Shown in pieces: positions 52,243-60,968 of a stretch of 64,000 nt of DNA; the first letter of the stretch is position 1, and the number at the start of each line of letters is the position of its first letter. A program made the position numbers and the translations under genes. The notes beneath the pieces were generated by a model that did not search any database, was not told where the DNA came from, and saw only the letters and a list, made by a program, of their open reading frames with translations. Source of the DNA: Candidatus Latescibacterota bacterium (GTDB lineage: Bacteria > Latescibacterota > UBA2968 > UBA8231); the NCBI GenBank assembly GCA_022820485.1, contig JAJEFJ010000021.1:1-64000 (forward strand). Reading direction: 5' to 3'.

Positions 52243-53871
52243 CTAAGCGCTATCACACCCCAGCACCATCACCTCGCACTGGTGCAGCGTCGGCCACGGA
52301 TCAGGTGTCTGCAAACCGTCGAGTCCTATGAGGACGAGGTTTTCGCCGCGCTGGACGGGGATATTTTTCACCACGAGCCAAGCACCGAGTTGGTTTTCCA
52401 GCTTGGAGGCACCAGCGAGCGAAACGTCGCGACCATTAACCCGGCAGAAAATGCGGTCCATGCAGGCTTCGTAATCCGTGAGATGCAGGCGCAACTCAGT
52501 GCCGAGGATGCGGCCGTCGGCGAGGCCAGCTTCAATGTCGTCTTCGATGATGAGGGTCATCTCGTACCCAGGGCCGCCGGTCGCACGCGTCGGCATACTC
52601 AAGTCGCGGGGCACCTGCGGGTAGTGATCCCCAGGCGTGTGTTGGACGACACCTCCCAAGGCAGAATCGGACACCGAATAGCTGCGGTCGCGCCGCGCCA
52701 GCCGCTCGGGATCGGCCAGATCGGTCAGGAGATTGAGATGGTCTTCGTTGTACTCTTCCTCTTCAAAAGGCGAAGCGCGGTGGTGTCGATAGTCGTAGTT
52801 GAAAATGTAAACGCCAGCGGCCCCCTGTTCGTACCCATTCAGCGCCACGCCTCGCAAGACAGCGGGCACGCCGCGTTCGTACCCCTCGTGCGGCGAGGTC
52901 AGATGCGTGGCACCGTCAAAGCCCACGTAAATCGGCACCCCACTCTCCTCGGCACAGGCGACGGCCTCGGCGATGTCGATGCGGGCCGGACAGTACGAGG
53001 CCGAGGACATCACGAACAAGTCCGCCACCGGCTCGCGGATCCAAGCCGACGCGTCAATACCAATGCCCTGCGCCTCGGCGAGACAGGGGGGCACCCGCGT
53101 CAGCAGCGAAATCGCCTTCCCCTTCCGCTCGCTGTGGCAGCGCACTATGGCGTGAGCTTGGCGCATGAACTCGGTGAGGGTATCGAGATTATCGAGCAAG
53201 CGCCCGGGCCGGAAGTAGGGTGGCCCGCGCATCCAATCGAGTTCAATGCCGTCGAAGTCGTAGCGCTCCAAGGTCTCATCAACCAGCCCGAGGAAGCGGT
53301 TGCGCACCTCCTCCTGCTCGTAGTCCCATTGCCAGCAAAAATTCCAGCGGTCAGCACCGCCCGCGCGCGTTGGGGTCGGAGAGCCGATCAGCAAATCAGG
53401 CCGCGACTTTTTGTGGCGGCTGCGCACCTGCCACTCGCGCGCCTCGTCAGAAGTGTGAGCGTCGTTCATGCGCATCGACGCAATCGCCGCAATGCCGTGC
53501 CGCCGGCAGCCATCGATATAGATCTTCATCAGTTCGCGGCCATCGGCAATGACCGCGTCCATGCAGTTGTAAAGCTGTTCAAGGCGGTTGAGTTCAAAGC
53601 CGCCGGCCGTCATCTTGCGGATCGGCTTGCCGTCGGCATCCACATCGGGATCGGGGTCCCAAACTTCCGTGTCGTCTCCCCACATAGCCGAATGCGGACT
53701 GCCGCGCCAGACCACGTCATCGTCAATCCCGATAAGTCCGGCGAGGGCATCGACTCCGGCCGGGACCAGTTCGTCGAGCTGATGGGTGACATCGTCGGGA
53801 TTGCGGTCGGGCAGGTAGAAGAGCATCCAGTTGCCGTCGGTATTGAAAATCAGACGCGGGAGTTTGGTCAT
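52243..53871 (-). CDS. TIM-barrel glycoside-hydrolase-like protein
   Basis: A 542-residue protein that resembles uncharacterised glycoside-hydrolase-like barrels. RYDFDGIELDWMRGPPYF (about 220-237) looks like a beta-4 strand ending in acidic catalytic candidates, and VPIYVGFDGATHL and GAAGVYIFNYDY look like later barrel strands. A C-terminal beta domain (about 440-540) could bind carbohydrate. No signal peptide, so it probably acts inside the cell. ATG 53871 has GGAGA five bases upstream; a GTG directly before it is in frame. A long open frame on the opposite strand is an artefact of codon bias. Confidence 0.6.
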   Translation of the reverse strand: MTKLPRLIFNTDGNWMLFYLPDRNPDDVTHQLDELVPAGVDALAGLIGIDDDVVWRGSPHSAMWGDDTEVWDPDPDVDADGKPIRKMTAGGFELNRLEQLYNCMDAVIADGRELMKIYIDGCRRHGIAAIASMRMNDAHTSDEAREWQVRSRHKKSRPDLLIGSPTPTRAGGADRWNFCWQWDYEQEEVRNRFLGLVDETLERYDFDGIELDWMRGPPYFRPGRLLDNLDTLTEFMRQAHAIVRCHSERKGKAISLLTRVPPCLAEAQGIGIDASAWIREPVADLFVMSSASYCPARIDIAEAVACAEESGVPIYVGFDGATHLTSPHEGYERGVPAVLRGVALNGYEQGAAGVYIFNYDYRHHRASPFEEEEYNEDHLNLLTDLADPERLARRDRSYSVSDSALGGVVQHTPGDHYPQVPRDLSMPTRATGGPGYEMTLIIEDDIEAGLADGRILGTELRLHLTDYEACMDRIFCRVNGRDVSLAGASKLENQLGAWLVVKNIPVQRGENLVLIGLDGLQTPDPWPTLHQCEVMVLGCDSA

Positions 53872-54027
53872 CACAGTCTCCGTTGTGAAATGCTGCGGCT
53901 GAAGAGGCGGAGGAAGGTAGTTTGCCCAAGATAGAGTGTCAACGAAGCGTCGAGCATGTCTTCCTTGACAGAGAGACTGCGAAAATTGAGCTTCACCTGC
54001 TCAAGCGAGAAGCCCTGAGCCTGTATC

Positions 54028-56325
54028 TTGAACCTTCTATCTTCCATTGCCAAAAGCGCCGTCGTCCTAGCGCTACTCGCCGCACCAAGCCAAGCTGGGG
54101 AAACCCCCGTCGTCCAAGCCACCCGCACGCCCACGCCTCCGAACATCGACGGCCGCCTCGACGATCCAGTCTGGGACCAAGCCCCGACCATAGCCGAGTT
54201 TTTCCAACGCGATCCCATCGAAGGTGCCCCGCCCACCGAGCAGACCCAAGTCCGCATCCTCTTTGACGACGACTATCTATACTTTGCCCTGCGCTGTTTC
54301 GACAGCGAGGCCGATCGCCTAGTGGCCAACCAAATGCGGCGCGACGCCGAATTGGACGAAAACGACAATATCCAGATTATCCTCGACCCCTATAACGACC
54401 GCCGAGGCGGCTTTTACTTCAGCACCAATCCCCTGGGCGCACGCCAAGACCTGCTGCTCACCGACGAGGGCCGCACCCACAATCAATCTTGGGACAGCGT
54501 CTGGCAGAGCCGCACCCGTATCGACAGTTTGGGTTGGAGCGCCGAAGTGGCCATTCCCTTCGATCAAGTGCGCTATCCCGACAGCGACCAAGCCGTGTGG
54601 GGCATTAACATCGGCCGCGCCATTCGCCGCAAAAACGAGGAAGTCTTCCTCGTTCCCCCGCCCCAATCCTATGGTTTTAGAGGCCGCTATCGCACCTCGC
54701 GTCTGGCCGTCCTGACGGGTTTGGGCCAGTTGCAGAGCCGCCCACCCCTAGCGGCCGTCCCCTTCTTCCTGAGCGGCACCCAGCGCGATTTCACCGCCGA
54801 CGGTACCACCGAATACGACCTAGATCCGGGCCTAGATTTCAAATACGGCCTCACGCCCTCGCTGACTTTGGACCTATCCTACAAAACCGACTTCGCCCAA
54901 GTGGAAGCCGACCAAGAGCAGATCAATCTCACCCGCTTCAGCCTGTTCTTCCCCGAAAAGCGCGACTTTTTCCTCGAAGGGGCCGGAATTTTTGAATTTG
55001 GCGAACGCGTCGAAAGACAGGGCTCCGGCGGCCGGCCGCCCACCCTGCTGTTCTACAGCCGCCGCATTGGCATTGAAGAAGGCCACAACCTGCCCGTATT
55101 GGCCGGAGGCAAACTCACTGGACGAGCTGGCCCCTATCAAATTGGTGCCCTGCGCATGACCACTCAGGCCATGACCTTTGTCGATGACGAGGAAGAGGAT
55201 CGCTTTGTCACCGCAGACGGCGACCTGCTAGACGAGGACCAAGCGGAGCTAAGTGAGGACACCATCGTCGATACCCTGCGCTTGAATATCCCCGACACCC
55301 TGCACGTAGCCCAGACCGACTTCACAGTCCTGCGCATCAAGCGCGACATGCTGGGCCGCTCCAACCTCGGCTTTATCGCCATCGACAAGCAACCCGGCTC
55401 CGAGGCCGACTACAACCGCACCGGCGGCTTCGACTTCACCCTGTCGCTATTGCAAGCCGCCCTCAACCTGCGCGGCTTTGCCGCCAAGACTTGGACTCCC
55501 CAAGTGGAGGGCCGCGACCGGGCTGGCCTGCTGGAACTGGACTACCGCCAGGGCCGCTTTGAGACCCGCCTAAACTATCTGGACGTGGAAGAGGACTTTG
55601 CGCCCGAAGTGGGCTTTGTGCCGCGCACCGATATCCGCCGCTTCAAAGGCAGCGGACGCTATCGGCCTCGCCCGGACATCGGCTGGATCCGCATGTTCTC
55701 GCTCGGGCCGCGCTTTACCTATCTGATGGATCGGGGCAATACTTTGCAGAGCCGCGACTTTCAATTCTCCGCTTTCGTCAACTTGGAAATCGGCGACTGG
55801 TTCGGGGCGCGCTACCAGCAGCGCTACGAGCTTTTGGACGAGGCTTTTGAAATACGCGACGACCAAGAAATTCCTCCGGGCGCGTACGAATTTGGCAGCT
55901 ACCATCTCAATCTCTTCGCCAATTCGAGCCGCCGCCTCTCGGGCCGCATTTCGTGCGAATACGGCGATTTCTTCAACGGCACCCGCCAACGCGTTTCCAC
56001 CCAAGCCGTCTGGCGCTACAATGCCCGCTTGGAATTGGAAGGCACCTACGAATTCAACCACATCAACCTGCCCAACGGCACCTTCAACACCCACCTATTC
56101 GGACATCGCTTCCTCTATTCCTTCTCGCCCGACATGTTCGTGCGCGGCTTCTTACAGTGGAACAGCGCCCAAGAGCTAGTAGGCGGCAATTTCCTATTCA
56201 ACTACCGCTACCTGCCCGGCAGCGATTTGTTTCTTGTGTACAATCAGGTCTGGGATACGGAGGGCGGTCTGCAACAAGCTAGCCGCTCGCTGCAACTCAA
56301 AGTGTCGTATTATTGGCAGCGCTGA
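54028..56325 (+). CDS. DUF5916 protein with N-terminal CBM9-like domain
   Basis: A 765-residue exported protein. A signal peptide (LLAAPSQA, to about residue 23) precedes a CBM9-like beta-sandwich (about 28-215: NIDGRLDDPVWDQA, DYLYFALRCFD, NDNIQIILDPYNDRRGGFYF), then a DUF5916 region rich in amphipathic strands (FSLFFPEKRDFFLEGAGIFEFG is a family hallmark) ending in VSYYWQR, typical of an outer-membrane barrel. Function is unknown; sugar binding at the surface is plausible. The start is TTG 54028, the first available start in frame, without a clear ribosome site, so the N-terminus is uncertain. Confidence 0.8.
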   Translation: MNLLSSIAKSAVVLALLAAPSQAGETPVVQATRTPTPPNIDGRLDDPVWDQAPTIAEFFQRDPIEGAPPTEQTQVRILFDDDYLYFALRCFDSEADRLVANQMRRDAELDENDNIQIILDPYNDRRGGFYFSTNPLGARQDLLLTDEGRTHNQSWDSVWQSRTRIDSLGWSAEVAIPFDQVRYPDSDQAVWGINIGRAIRRKNEEVFLVPPPQSYGFRGRYRTSRLAVLTGLGQLQSRPPLAAVPFFLSGTQRDFTADGTTEYDLDPGLDFKYGLTPSLTLDLSYKTDFAQVEADQEQINLTRFSLFFPEKRDFFLEGAGIFEFGERVERQGSGGRPPTLLFYSRRIGIEEGHNLPVLAGGKLTGRAGPYQIGALRMTTQAMTFVDDEEEDRFVTADGDLLDEDQAELSEDTIVDTLRLNIPDTLHVAQTDFTVLRIKRDMLGRSNLGFIAIDKQPGSEADYNRTGGFDFTLSLLQAALNLRGFAAKTWTPQVEGRDRAGLLELDYRQGRFETRLNYLDVEEDFAPEVGFVPRTDIRRFKGSGRYRPRPDIGWIRMFSLGPRFTYLMDRGNTLQSRDFQFSAFVNLEIGDWFGARYQQRYELLDEAFEIRDDQEIPPGAYEFGSYHLNLFANSSRRLSGRISCEYGDFFNGTRQRVSTQAVWRYNARLELEGTYEFNHINLPNGTFNTHLFGHRFLYSFSPDMFVRGFLQWNSAQELVGGNFLFNYRYLPGSDLFLVYNQVWDTEGGLQQASRSLQLKVSYYWQR

Positions 56326-56331
56326 GGCAGT

Positions 56332-58293
56332 TCAATACAAGTAGCGATCGGCGACACATTGGACGATCTCCGCCACGGTCGTCTCCGTGCCCTTCATAGC
56401 ATCATGCACCCGGTAGTGCCACGGCTCACTCCCCAAGCCAGCGCGCCAATCCCGAATGGCCTGGACATTGTCCTGACCCGCCTTTTGCAACTGGTCGAGA
56501 CTACCCTGCACCAACGCTTGATTCTCCATATCCGCTAAGTCGAGCGTGGCCATCTGTTCGGCGACCCAATAGACGCCGCGCGCCAATTCCACATAGGAAC
56601 GCACCACCCGCGTCTCATGGGCCAGATCCGCTTCCCCAAGGCCCTCGACAATTTCCAAGGCCCGGTCGCAAATCTCGACTTTGGCGTCGAAATCCTCGGC
56701 ACTGAGATAATAGCGGAACATCCCCTCGCCCAAATAAGGTCGCTGCCGCTGCCGCACCATCTGTGCGGCCTTGCCCCATGAATAGCATATCGGGAAACCG
56801 GAATCGTACACGTCGAATTCCACCGGCCCCATCAAGACAGCCCACTCGGCCACGGCCTCTGGCTGGGCATAGCCTTCCCGCCGCGCCCACGCCAAGGCAA
56901 ATTCCGCTTCGTCGCGGCCTTGCATATTCCAAGCCCACTCGGCCAAGGCGTGGATATTGAAGCTGCAAATCTGACGCTCTGGACCGCCCCAAGCCATCAT
57001 GGCGTACGCTCCGCTATAGCCCCGCCGCACCAGTTGGCCGACGTAATCCCTCATGCGGTGAGCCGAGCGCTGCGGCACCTTGAACTCGGGCGTATCGACC
57101 TTGCCGTTGGCCGCAATGGGCACGTCGTAACTGGCGATCCAGCGCCCCTCGGCGGCATAGTAATCCAGCAGCGGATTGGCCATCAAATCGCGCGGCCGGT
57201 GCAGCACCCTCTCTAGTTCCGTGGCGCAGGCCCGCTCGATTTTCACCTCTGGGGGCAACTCGTCCAGCACCCGATAGTTGCGCACGGTGGTAGTGGTCGA
57301 TAAAAAGATGCGAATCTGCAAATTGGGATAGCGCTTTTGAGCCTGTCGCCAAGCCGCGACAAAAGCCCGCGATTCCAGCACGAACTGCCCCACTGCCGTG
57401 CATTCAAGACAGCCGCACTGCCCCGGCCGCTCGCTCAACCAGCAGCTTATTTCTTCGGCCCCCTGCCCGGCGATATCCTCCATCCACTCTTGTATGATTT
57501 GCACCAACAGCGGCTGCGAAGCGCAGGGAGCCCGGTGCTGATTGCCCGTCTTGTGGGCAAAATAGCGCCCGGTCAACGCCCCGTCTCCCTTGCCAGCGAG
57601 TTCGGGATAGGTCCTAAAAAGGCCGCAGTCGTGCAGAAAGTTGAGGTGCAGGATATAGGGCAGATAATTGAAAGCCCGCTGCCGCGCCGCTTCGAACTGT
57701 TCTCGGTCAATAGTGGCCCGATTGCGCCGACCGCGTTCAATGGGATGCAATTGCGTCGAGGCCATTTTGCCGTAGTTCAATTTGAGCGTGGCCAGCCACG
57801 GAATCCAAGTCGCCGGCTCGGGAAAATTCCACAGGCCGCGCTCGTCCATGTCGGGCCAGTCAAGCACCTCGGCCAAGGGAATATGCACTTGCTCCGAACT
57901 CATTTCGGGTTCGAGCAATTGGATCAGGGTCTGGCAGGCGTAGTACACGCCGCGCTCGTCTAAACCCGTCAGCACCAGACCGTCTCGCCCTCGTGGTTCA
58001 ATGAGGTACGCCTGGGCCTTATTCTGCAAGCTCTGGAGCCGTTCAATCGCCGCGCTGTTTGCCGAGGCCACGCCAATGTCGATGGTAAAGGCCCCACCAT
58101 CCGGCTTTGCTTGTCCCTTTTCAATGAACAGTGCTTCCAGCTCAGCGGCACCCTGCTGCTCGATTGGCCCAGCTCGCTCCCGCAGCACAATGCCCACTTC
58201 GCCCGGCTTACAGCGGACGCTGTCGGCAATGCGAATCTCGTGCGGCAGAGGCAGCAGATAGGATGTCCATTGCGTCTGATTAGTCGTAGTCAT
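56332..58293 (-). CDS. GH20/GH67-type N-terminal domain glycoside-hydrolase-like protein
   Basis: A 653-residue protein. The first ~130 residues match the zincin-like domain preceding GH20/GH67/GH84 catalytic barrels (TGLDERGVYYACQTLIQLLE, then LAEVLDWPDMDERGLWNFP). The following ~400 residues should be a TIM barrel, but I cannot place the usual Asp-Glu pair with confidence. ERPGQCGCLEC is an unusual Cys cluster. No signal peptide. GGGGGA lies seven bases before ATG 58293; the frame is open to 58386 but enters the SDR gene. It follows the SDR by 11 bases, so both are co-transcribed. Confidence 0.7.
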   Translation of the reverse strand: MTTTNQTQWTSYLLPLPHEIRIADSVRCKPGEVGIVLRERAGPIEQQGAAELEALFIEKGQAKPDGGAFTIDIGVASANSAAIERLQSLQNKAQAYLIEPRGRDGLVLTGLDERGVYYACQTLIQLLEPEMSSEQVHIPLAEVLDWPDMDERGLWNFPEPATWIPWLATLKLNYGKMASTQLHPIERGRRNRATIDREQFEAARQRAFNYLPYILHLNFLHDCGLFRTYPELAGKGDGALTGRYFAHKTGNQHRAPCASQPLLVQIIQEWMEDIAGQGAEEISCWLSERPGQCGCLECTAVGQFVLESRAFVAAWRQAQKRYPNLQIRIFLSTTTTVRNYRVLDELPPEVKIERACATELERVLHRPRDLMANPLLDYYAAEGRWIASYDVPIAANGKVDTPEFKVPQRSAHRMRDYVGQLVRRGYSGAYAMMAWGGPERQICSFNIHALAEWAWNMQGRDEAEFALAWARREGYAQPEAVAEWAVLMGPVEFDVYDSGFPICYSWGKAAQMVRQRQRPYLGEGMFRYYLSAEDFDAKVEICDRALEIVEGLGEADLAHETRVVRSYVELARGVYWVAEQMATLDLADMENQALVQGSLDQLQKAGQDNVQAIRDWRAGLGSEPWHYRVHDAMKGTETTVAEIVQCVADRYLY

Positions 58294-58304
58294 GCGATAT
58301 CCCC

Positions 58305-59132
58305 CTATTGGCGCGGCCTTTTCGGCGGCGTGGCCGATACGCCTTCCATGCCGCCGCTGACGCGGAGCACTTCGCCGGTGATCCAAGACGCGGCCGGGCT
58401 ACACAAAAAGGCCACGCCTTGGGCAATATCCTCTGGCTCGCCCCAGCGTCCCAAGGGAATAGCCGCGCGAATGCGCTCGATCATTTCTTCTTCGGATATC
58501 CCTAGGGTGACGCGGCGCTGGGCCATATTGCGCTGGTTGAATTCCGTGTACACTGGACCGGGACACACGGCGTTGACCCGCACGCCGTACGCAGCCAACT
58601 CCAGCGCCAAGGTCCGGGTGAGGCTGATGATACCGGCCTTGGCGATGTTGTACGCGGCCACGAGTGCAGCCGGATTCTGGCCGTTGATCGAGGAGATATT
58701 GACGATGCAACCGGCCTCCTGTTCCTCCATGATGCGTCCAGCGGCGCGGCAGCAGTAAAAGGCCCCAGTCAGGGTCACGTCCATCACCCGGTGCCATTCG
58801 GCGTCCTCCAACTCGACTATCGGGGCGACCTGTTGCCCAGTGCCAGCGTTGTTGATCAGGATGTCCACCCGCTTCTCTTCGGCGACTAGCTCGGCGAAAA
58901 AGGAAGTCACCGCCGCGCTGTCGGTTATATCAAGCGCCACAGCCCGCACGGTTAGGCCCTCTCCCTGGAGCTTCGCGGCCTCCTCTCGCGCCTTATCCTC
59001 CTGCCGATCAGCGATGACCACGCTGGCTCCGTCACTGGCCAACTGCCGGGCGATTCCCAGCCCTAAGCCTTGGGCACCGCCCGTGACGACGGCGATTTGT
59101 CCGTCCAGCGGACGATTTTCAAGCTGATTCAT
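58305..59132 (-). CDS. Short-chain dehydrogenase/reductase
   Basis: A 275-residue classical SDR. The cofactor motif TGGAQGLGLG lies at 17-26, NNAG at 94-97, and the catalytic triad is Ser148, Tyr161 and Lys165 (YNIAK). The sequence DRQED after strand 2 favours NAD(H) over NADP(H). It should oxidise or reduce an alcohol/ketone, probably on a sugar or sugar acid given the hydrolase-like gene immediately downstream. Family membership is certain; the substrate is not. Confidence 0.92.
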   Translation of the reverse strand: MNQLENRPLDGQIAVVTGGAQGLGLGIARQLASDGASVVIADRQEDKAREEAAKLQGEGLTVRAVALDITDSAAVTSFFAELVAEEKRVDILINNAGTGQQVAPIVELEDAEWHRVMDVTLTGAFYCCRAAGRIMEEQEAGCIVNISSINGQNPAALVAAYNIAKAGIISLTRTLALELAAYGVRVNAVCPGPVYTEFNQRNMAQRRVTLGISEEEMIERIRAAIPLGRWGEPEDIAQGVAFLCSPAASWITGEVLRVSGGMEGVSATPPKRPRQ

Positions 59133-59166
59133 TAGATAACCTCATGTCGGTTTGGGATGACTGTAG

Positions 59167-60255
59167 CTATAGCCCATAATTCTTCGCCGTCGCGCCGCAT
59201 ATCTGCATAATGGCGTCGCGCTCGACGGTGCTAAACGCCTCTTCGTATTGGGGCTGATACGCGACCTGCTCTCCCCAGCCTTTCACCCACGCATCGTCGG
59301 CGTCCAAGTTGCAAAACGTCAGAATGTCCGTAATTTTTTGCTCGGCTGCCGCGCACAAGTGCTCAAACGGCACCACCAAACAGCGCGTCTTAAGCGCCTC
59401 GTGCTGCAGCACCTCCTCGTAGGTCCAAGCGTATATCGCATTCCAGTACTCAGCCCACCCCTCGGCATCGCGCCCTTCGCCCCACAGCGTTTGGATGTGC
59501 CGCGTCTTCTCCGCGTCGATGGTGATGGGAATGCGCTCGTGGCCAAACTCGAAGTGGCCGGCGTTGCGTAGGTACTGGCGGTGAATCGGGGATGAGAAAT
59601 GGGCCAAGTTGCGTTGGTGCTGGCGCGCCATGGATGCGATGTGCGCGACCGGATGGCGCACCGCGATGACGAAGCGCGCGTCCTCGTACAGCTTGGCCAG
59701 ATACGCGATCCGCGTGATATTGTAGTTATTTTTGGAGACAATGCGATCGGCGTCGCGGCACAGCAGCAGCTTCGCCAAGGTCGCCGCGTAAACAGCCTCA
59801 AATTCCGGGTGGCTGGTTTGCCGTTCAACCACATTGTTCTCGGCGGGATCGTGCAGGTAAGCGAAAAACTGCATCCACAGGATTTCTTCCATGGCCTCTG
59901 GACTGTATGCGTTGACCATCACGCCATCGGCATGTGCTCGCTCTTGTTTGCGCGCCGCACCCAACCCGACGGCACGGAAGATGTGGTCGGCCCAAAACGG
60001 CGTAAATGCGCCGTAGTAATCGCAGTATTTGAACGAGGTAAGGCGCGGATGAGACGCCAATATGTTCAGCAGCAGGGTCGTGCCAGCGCGCGCCAAGCCC
60101 GTGATGTAAATGGGCGCGTCCACCGTCCGCCGTGCCAACCGGCCCTTGAGCACCTGCGTCTCCAGCTTGCCCACGTCAATCCAAAAATTCGGATGCGCAT
60201 GAACCAGCCAGCCGAAAAAACGCATCAGCCGCGTGTGATTAAAATCAGTTTCCAT
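59167..60255 (-). CDS. PAPS-dependent sulfotransferase-family protein
   Basis: A 362-residue cytoplasmic sulfotransferase-like enzyme. The 5'-phosphosulfate loop is YITGLARAGTTLLLNIL (about 50-66), and the 3'-phosphate site is FVIAVRHPVAHIASMARQ (about 197-214). It should transfer sulfate from PAPS to a hydroxyl of a small molecule, lipid or glycan. There is no clear ribosome site at ATG 60255. Its C-terminus (ICGATAKNYGL) is the sequence echoed by gene remnants at 5155-5214 and 7903-7959, implying several paralogues in this genome. Confidence 0.85.
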   Translation of the reverse strand: METDFNHTRLMRFFGWLVHAHPNFWIDVGKLETQVLKGRLARRTVDAPIYITGLARAGTTLLLNILASHPRLTSFKYCDYYGAFTPFWADHIFRAVGLGAARKQERAHADGVMVNAYSPEAMEEILWMQFFAYLHDPAENNVVERQTSHPEFEAVYAATLAKLLLCRDADRIVSKNNYNITRIAYLAKLYEDARFVIAVRHPVAHIASMARQHQRNLAHFSSPIHRQYLRNAGHFEFGHERIPITIDAEKTRHIQTLWGEGRDAEGWAEYWNAIYAWTYEEVLQHEALKTRCLVVPFEHLCAAAEQKITDILTFCNLDADDAWVKGWGEQVAYQPQYEEAFSTVERDAIMQICGATAKNYGL

Positions 60256-60320
60256 AGTTTATGCATAAGAAACAACGGACGGATACCGGCGCAACGCCCA
60301 TCCGCAGAGGAGCTACCCCA

Positions 60321-60410
60321 ATGGCCTTAGACGATCTAAAAGAAACCATCGAAACGTTGCGGGAGCGCATTCAGGCGCATCGCCCCTACTTGGAAGGCAA
60401 TCCTGATTAA
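60321..60410 (+). pseudogene. Truncated N-terminus of a restriction-endonuclease-like protein
   Basis: ATG 60321, preceded by AGAGGAG, opens a 29-codon frame, MALDDLKETIETLRERI... ending LEGNPD plus stop. This closely resembles the first ~25 residues of type I restriction-subunit/HsdR-N-like nucleases of the MxLDELKxxIxxLRERIxxHRxYL type. The rest of the nuclease is missing. An in-frame ATG at 60261 would add 20 residues. The assignment rests on recognition of a short N-terminal pattern. Confidence 0.45.
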
Positions 60411-60580
60411 AGGCGAGCGAAGGGGTGTGTTGCCGCGAAGAAACAACGTTGTTGACGCAAGGTAACAGCCCGGCGTATATCACCCCTATCGCGGCCAGAG
60501 AAAACGGGCGGCTGCCCGGCATGGTCCACCTTTTGCTTGAAAGGGACGAATGCGTACCTTTATCCAAGGAGGAATTTCTC

Positions 60581-60931
60581 ATGGCCGAACAGCCGTCCCA
60601 GCCTGTCCCCCCAACGGAATCCACGCTCGCCCTCAGCTTCCTGCGAGAGGATATTCAGGATGTGCGCCAAGATGTGCGTCAGACCAACGAGCGCATTGAT
60701 GTCCTGCGCACCGAGATGAGCGGGCGCATTGATGTCCTGCGCACCGAGATGAACGGGCGCATTGATGCCCTGCGCACCGAGATGAACGAGCGTATTGATC
60801 AGACCAACGAGCGCATTGACGAGTTAGGCAAACAACTCGATTCGCGCTACGCGCGGCTGATGGCCACGCTCATCACCTGCACCGGCATCCTCGTCGCCTC
60901 CTTGGGGACGGCCGTGGCGGTGCTCAAGTAG
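60581..60931 (+). CDS. Coiled-coil protein with C-terminal membrane anchor
   Basis: A 116-residue protein. Residues ~20-85 form a coiled coil built from an 11-residue repeat (GRIDVLRTEMN-type, three near-identical units plus degenerate ones), followed by one membrane segment (about 91-113, LMATLITCTGILVASLGTAVAVL). It resembles small DUF1640-like or tail-anchored coiled-coil proteins often found beside restriction or toxin genes; function unknown. AAGGAGG at 60566-60572 supports ATG 60581; the frame is open from 60425 without coding character. Confidence 0.7.
   Translation: MAEQPSQPVPPTESTLALSFLREDIQDVRQDVRQTNERIDVLRTEMSGRIDVLRTEMNGRIDALRTEMNERIDQTNERIDELGKQLDSRYARLMATLITCTGILVASLGTAVAVLK
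60686..60784 (+). repeat. 33-bp tandem repeat, three units, in frame
   Basis: Units 60686-60718, 60719-60751 and 60752-60784 differ at only a few bases and each encodes an 11-residue coiled-coil repeat. Degenerate half units follow. The near-identity suggests copy-number change by slippage without loss of frame. Confidence 0.85.
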
Positions 60932-60968
60932 GGCCTCTGGTCGGCTAAGCGAATACTCTAACTGCCCC

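Noticed and set aside
52282-53934. 550-codon open frame on the plus strand
   Set aside because: It is exactly antisense to the glycoside-hydrolase-like gene, has no recognisable motif, and long antisense frames are expected at this GC and codon bias.
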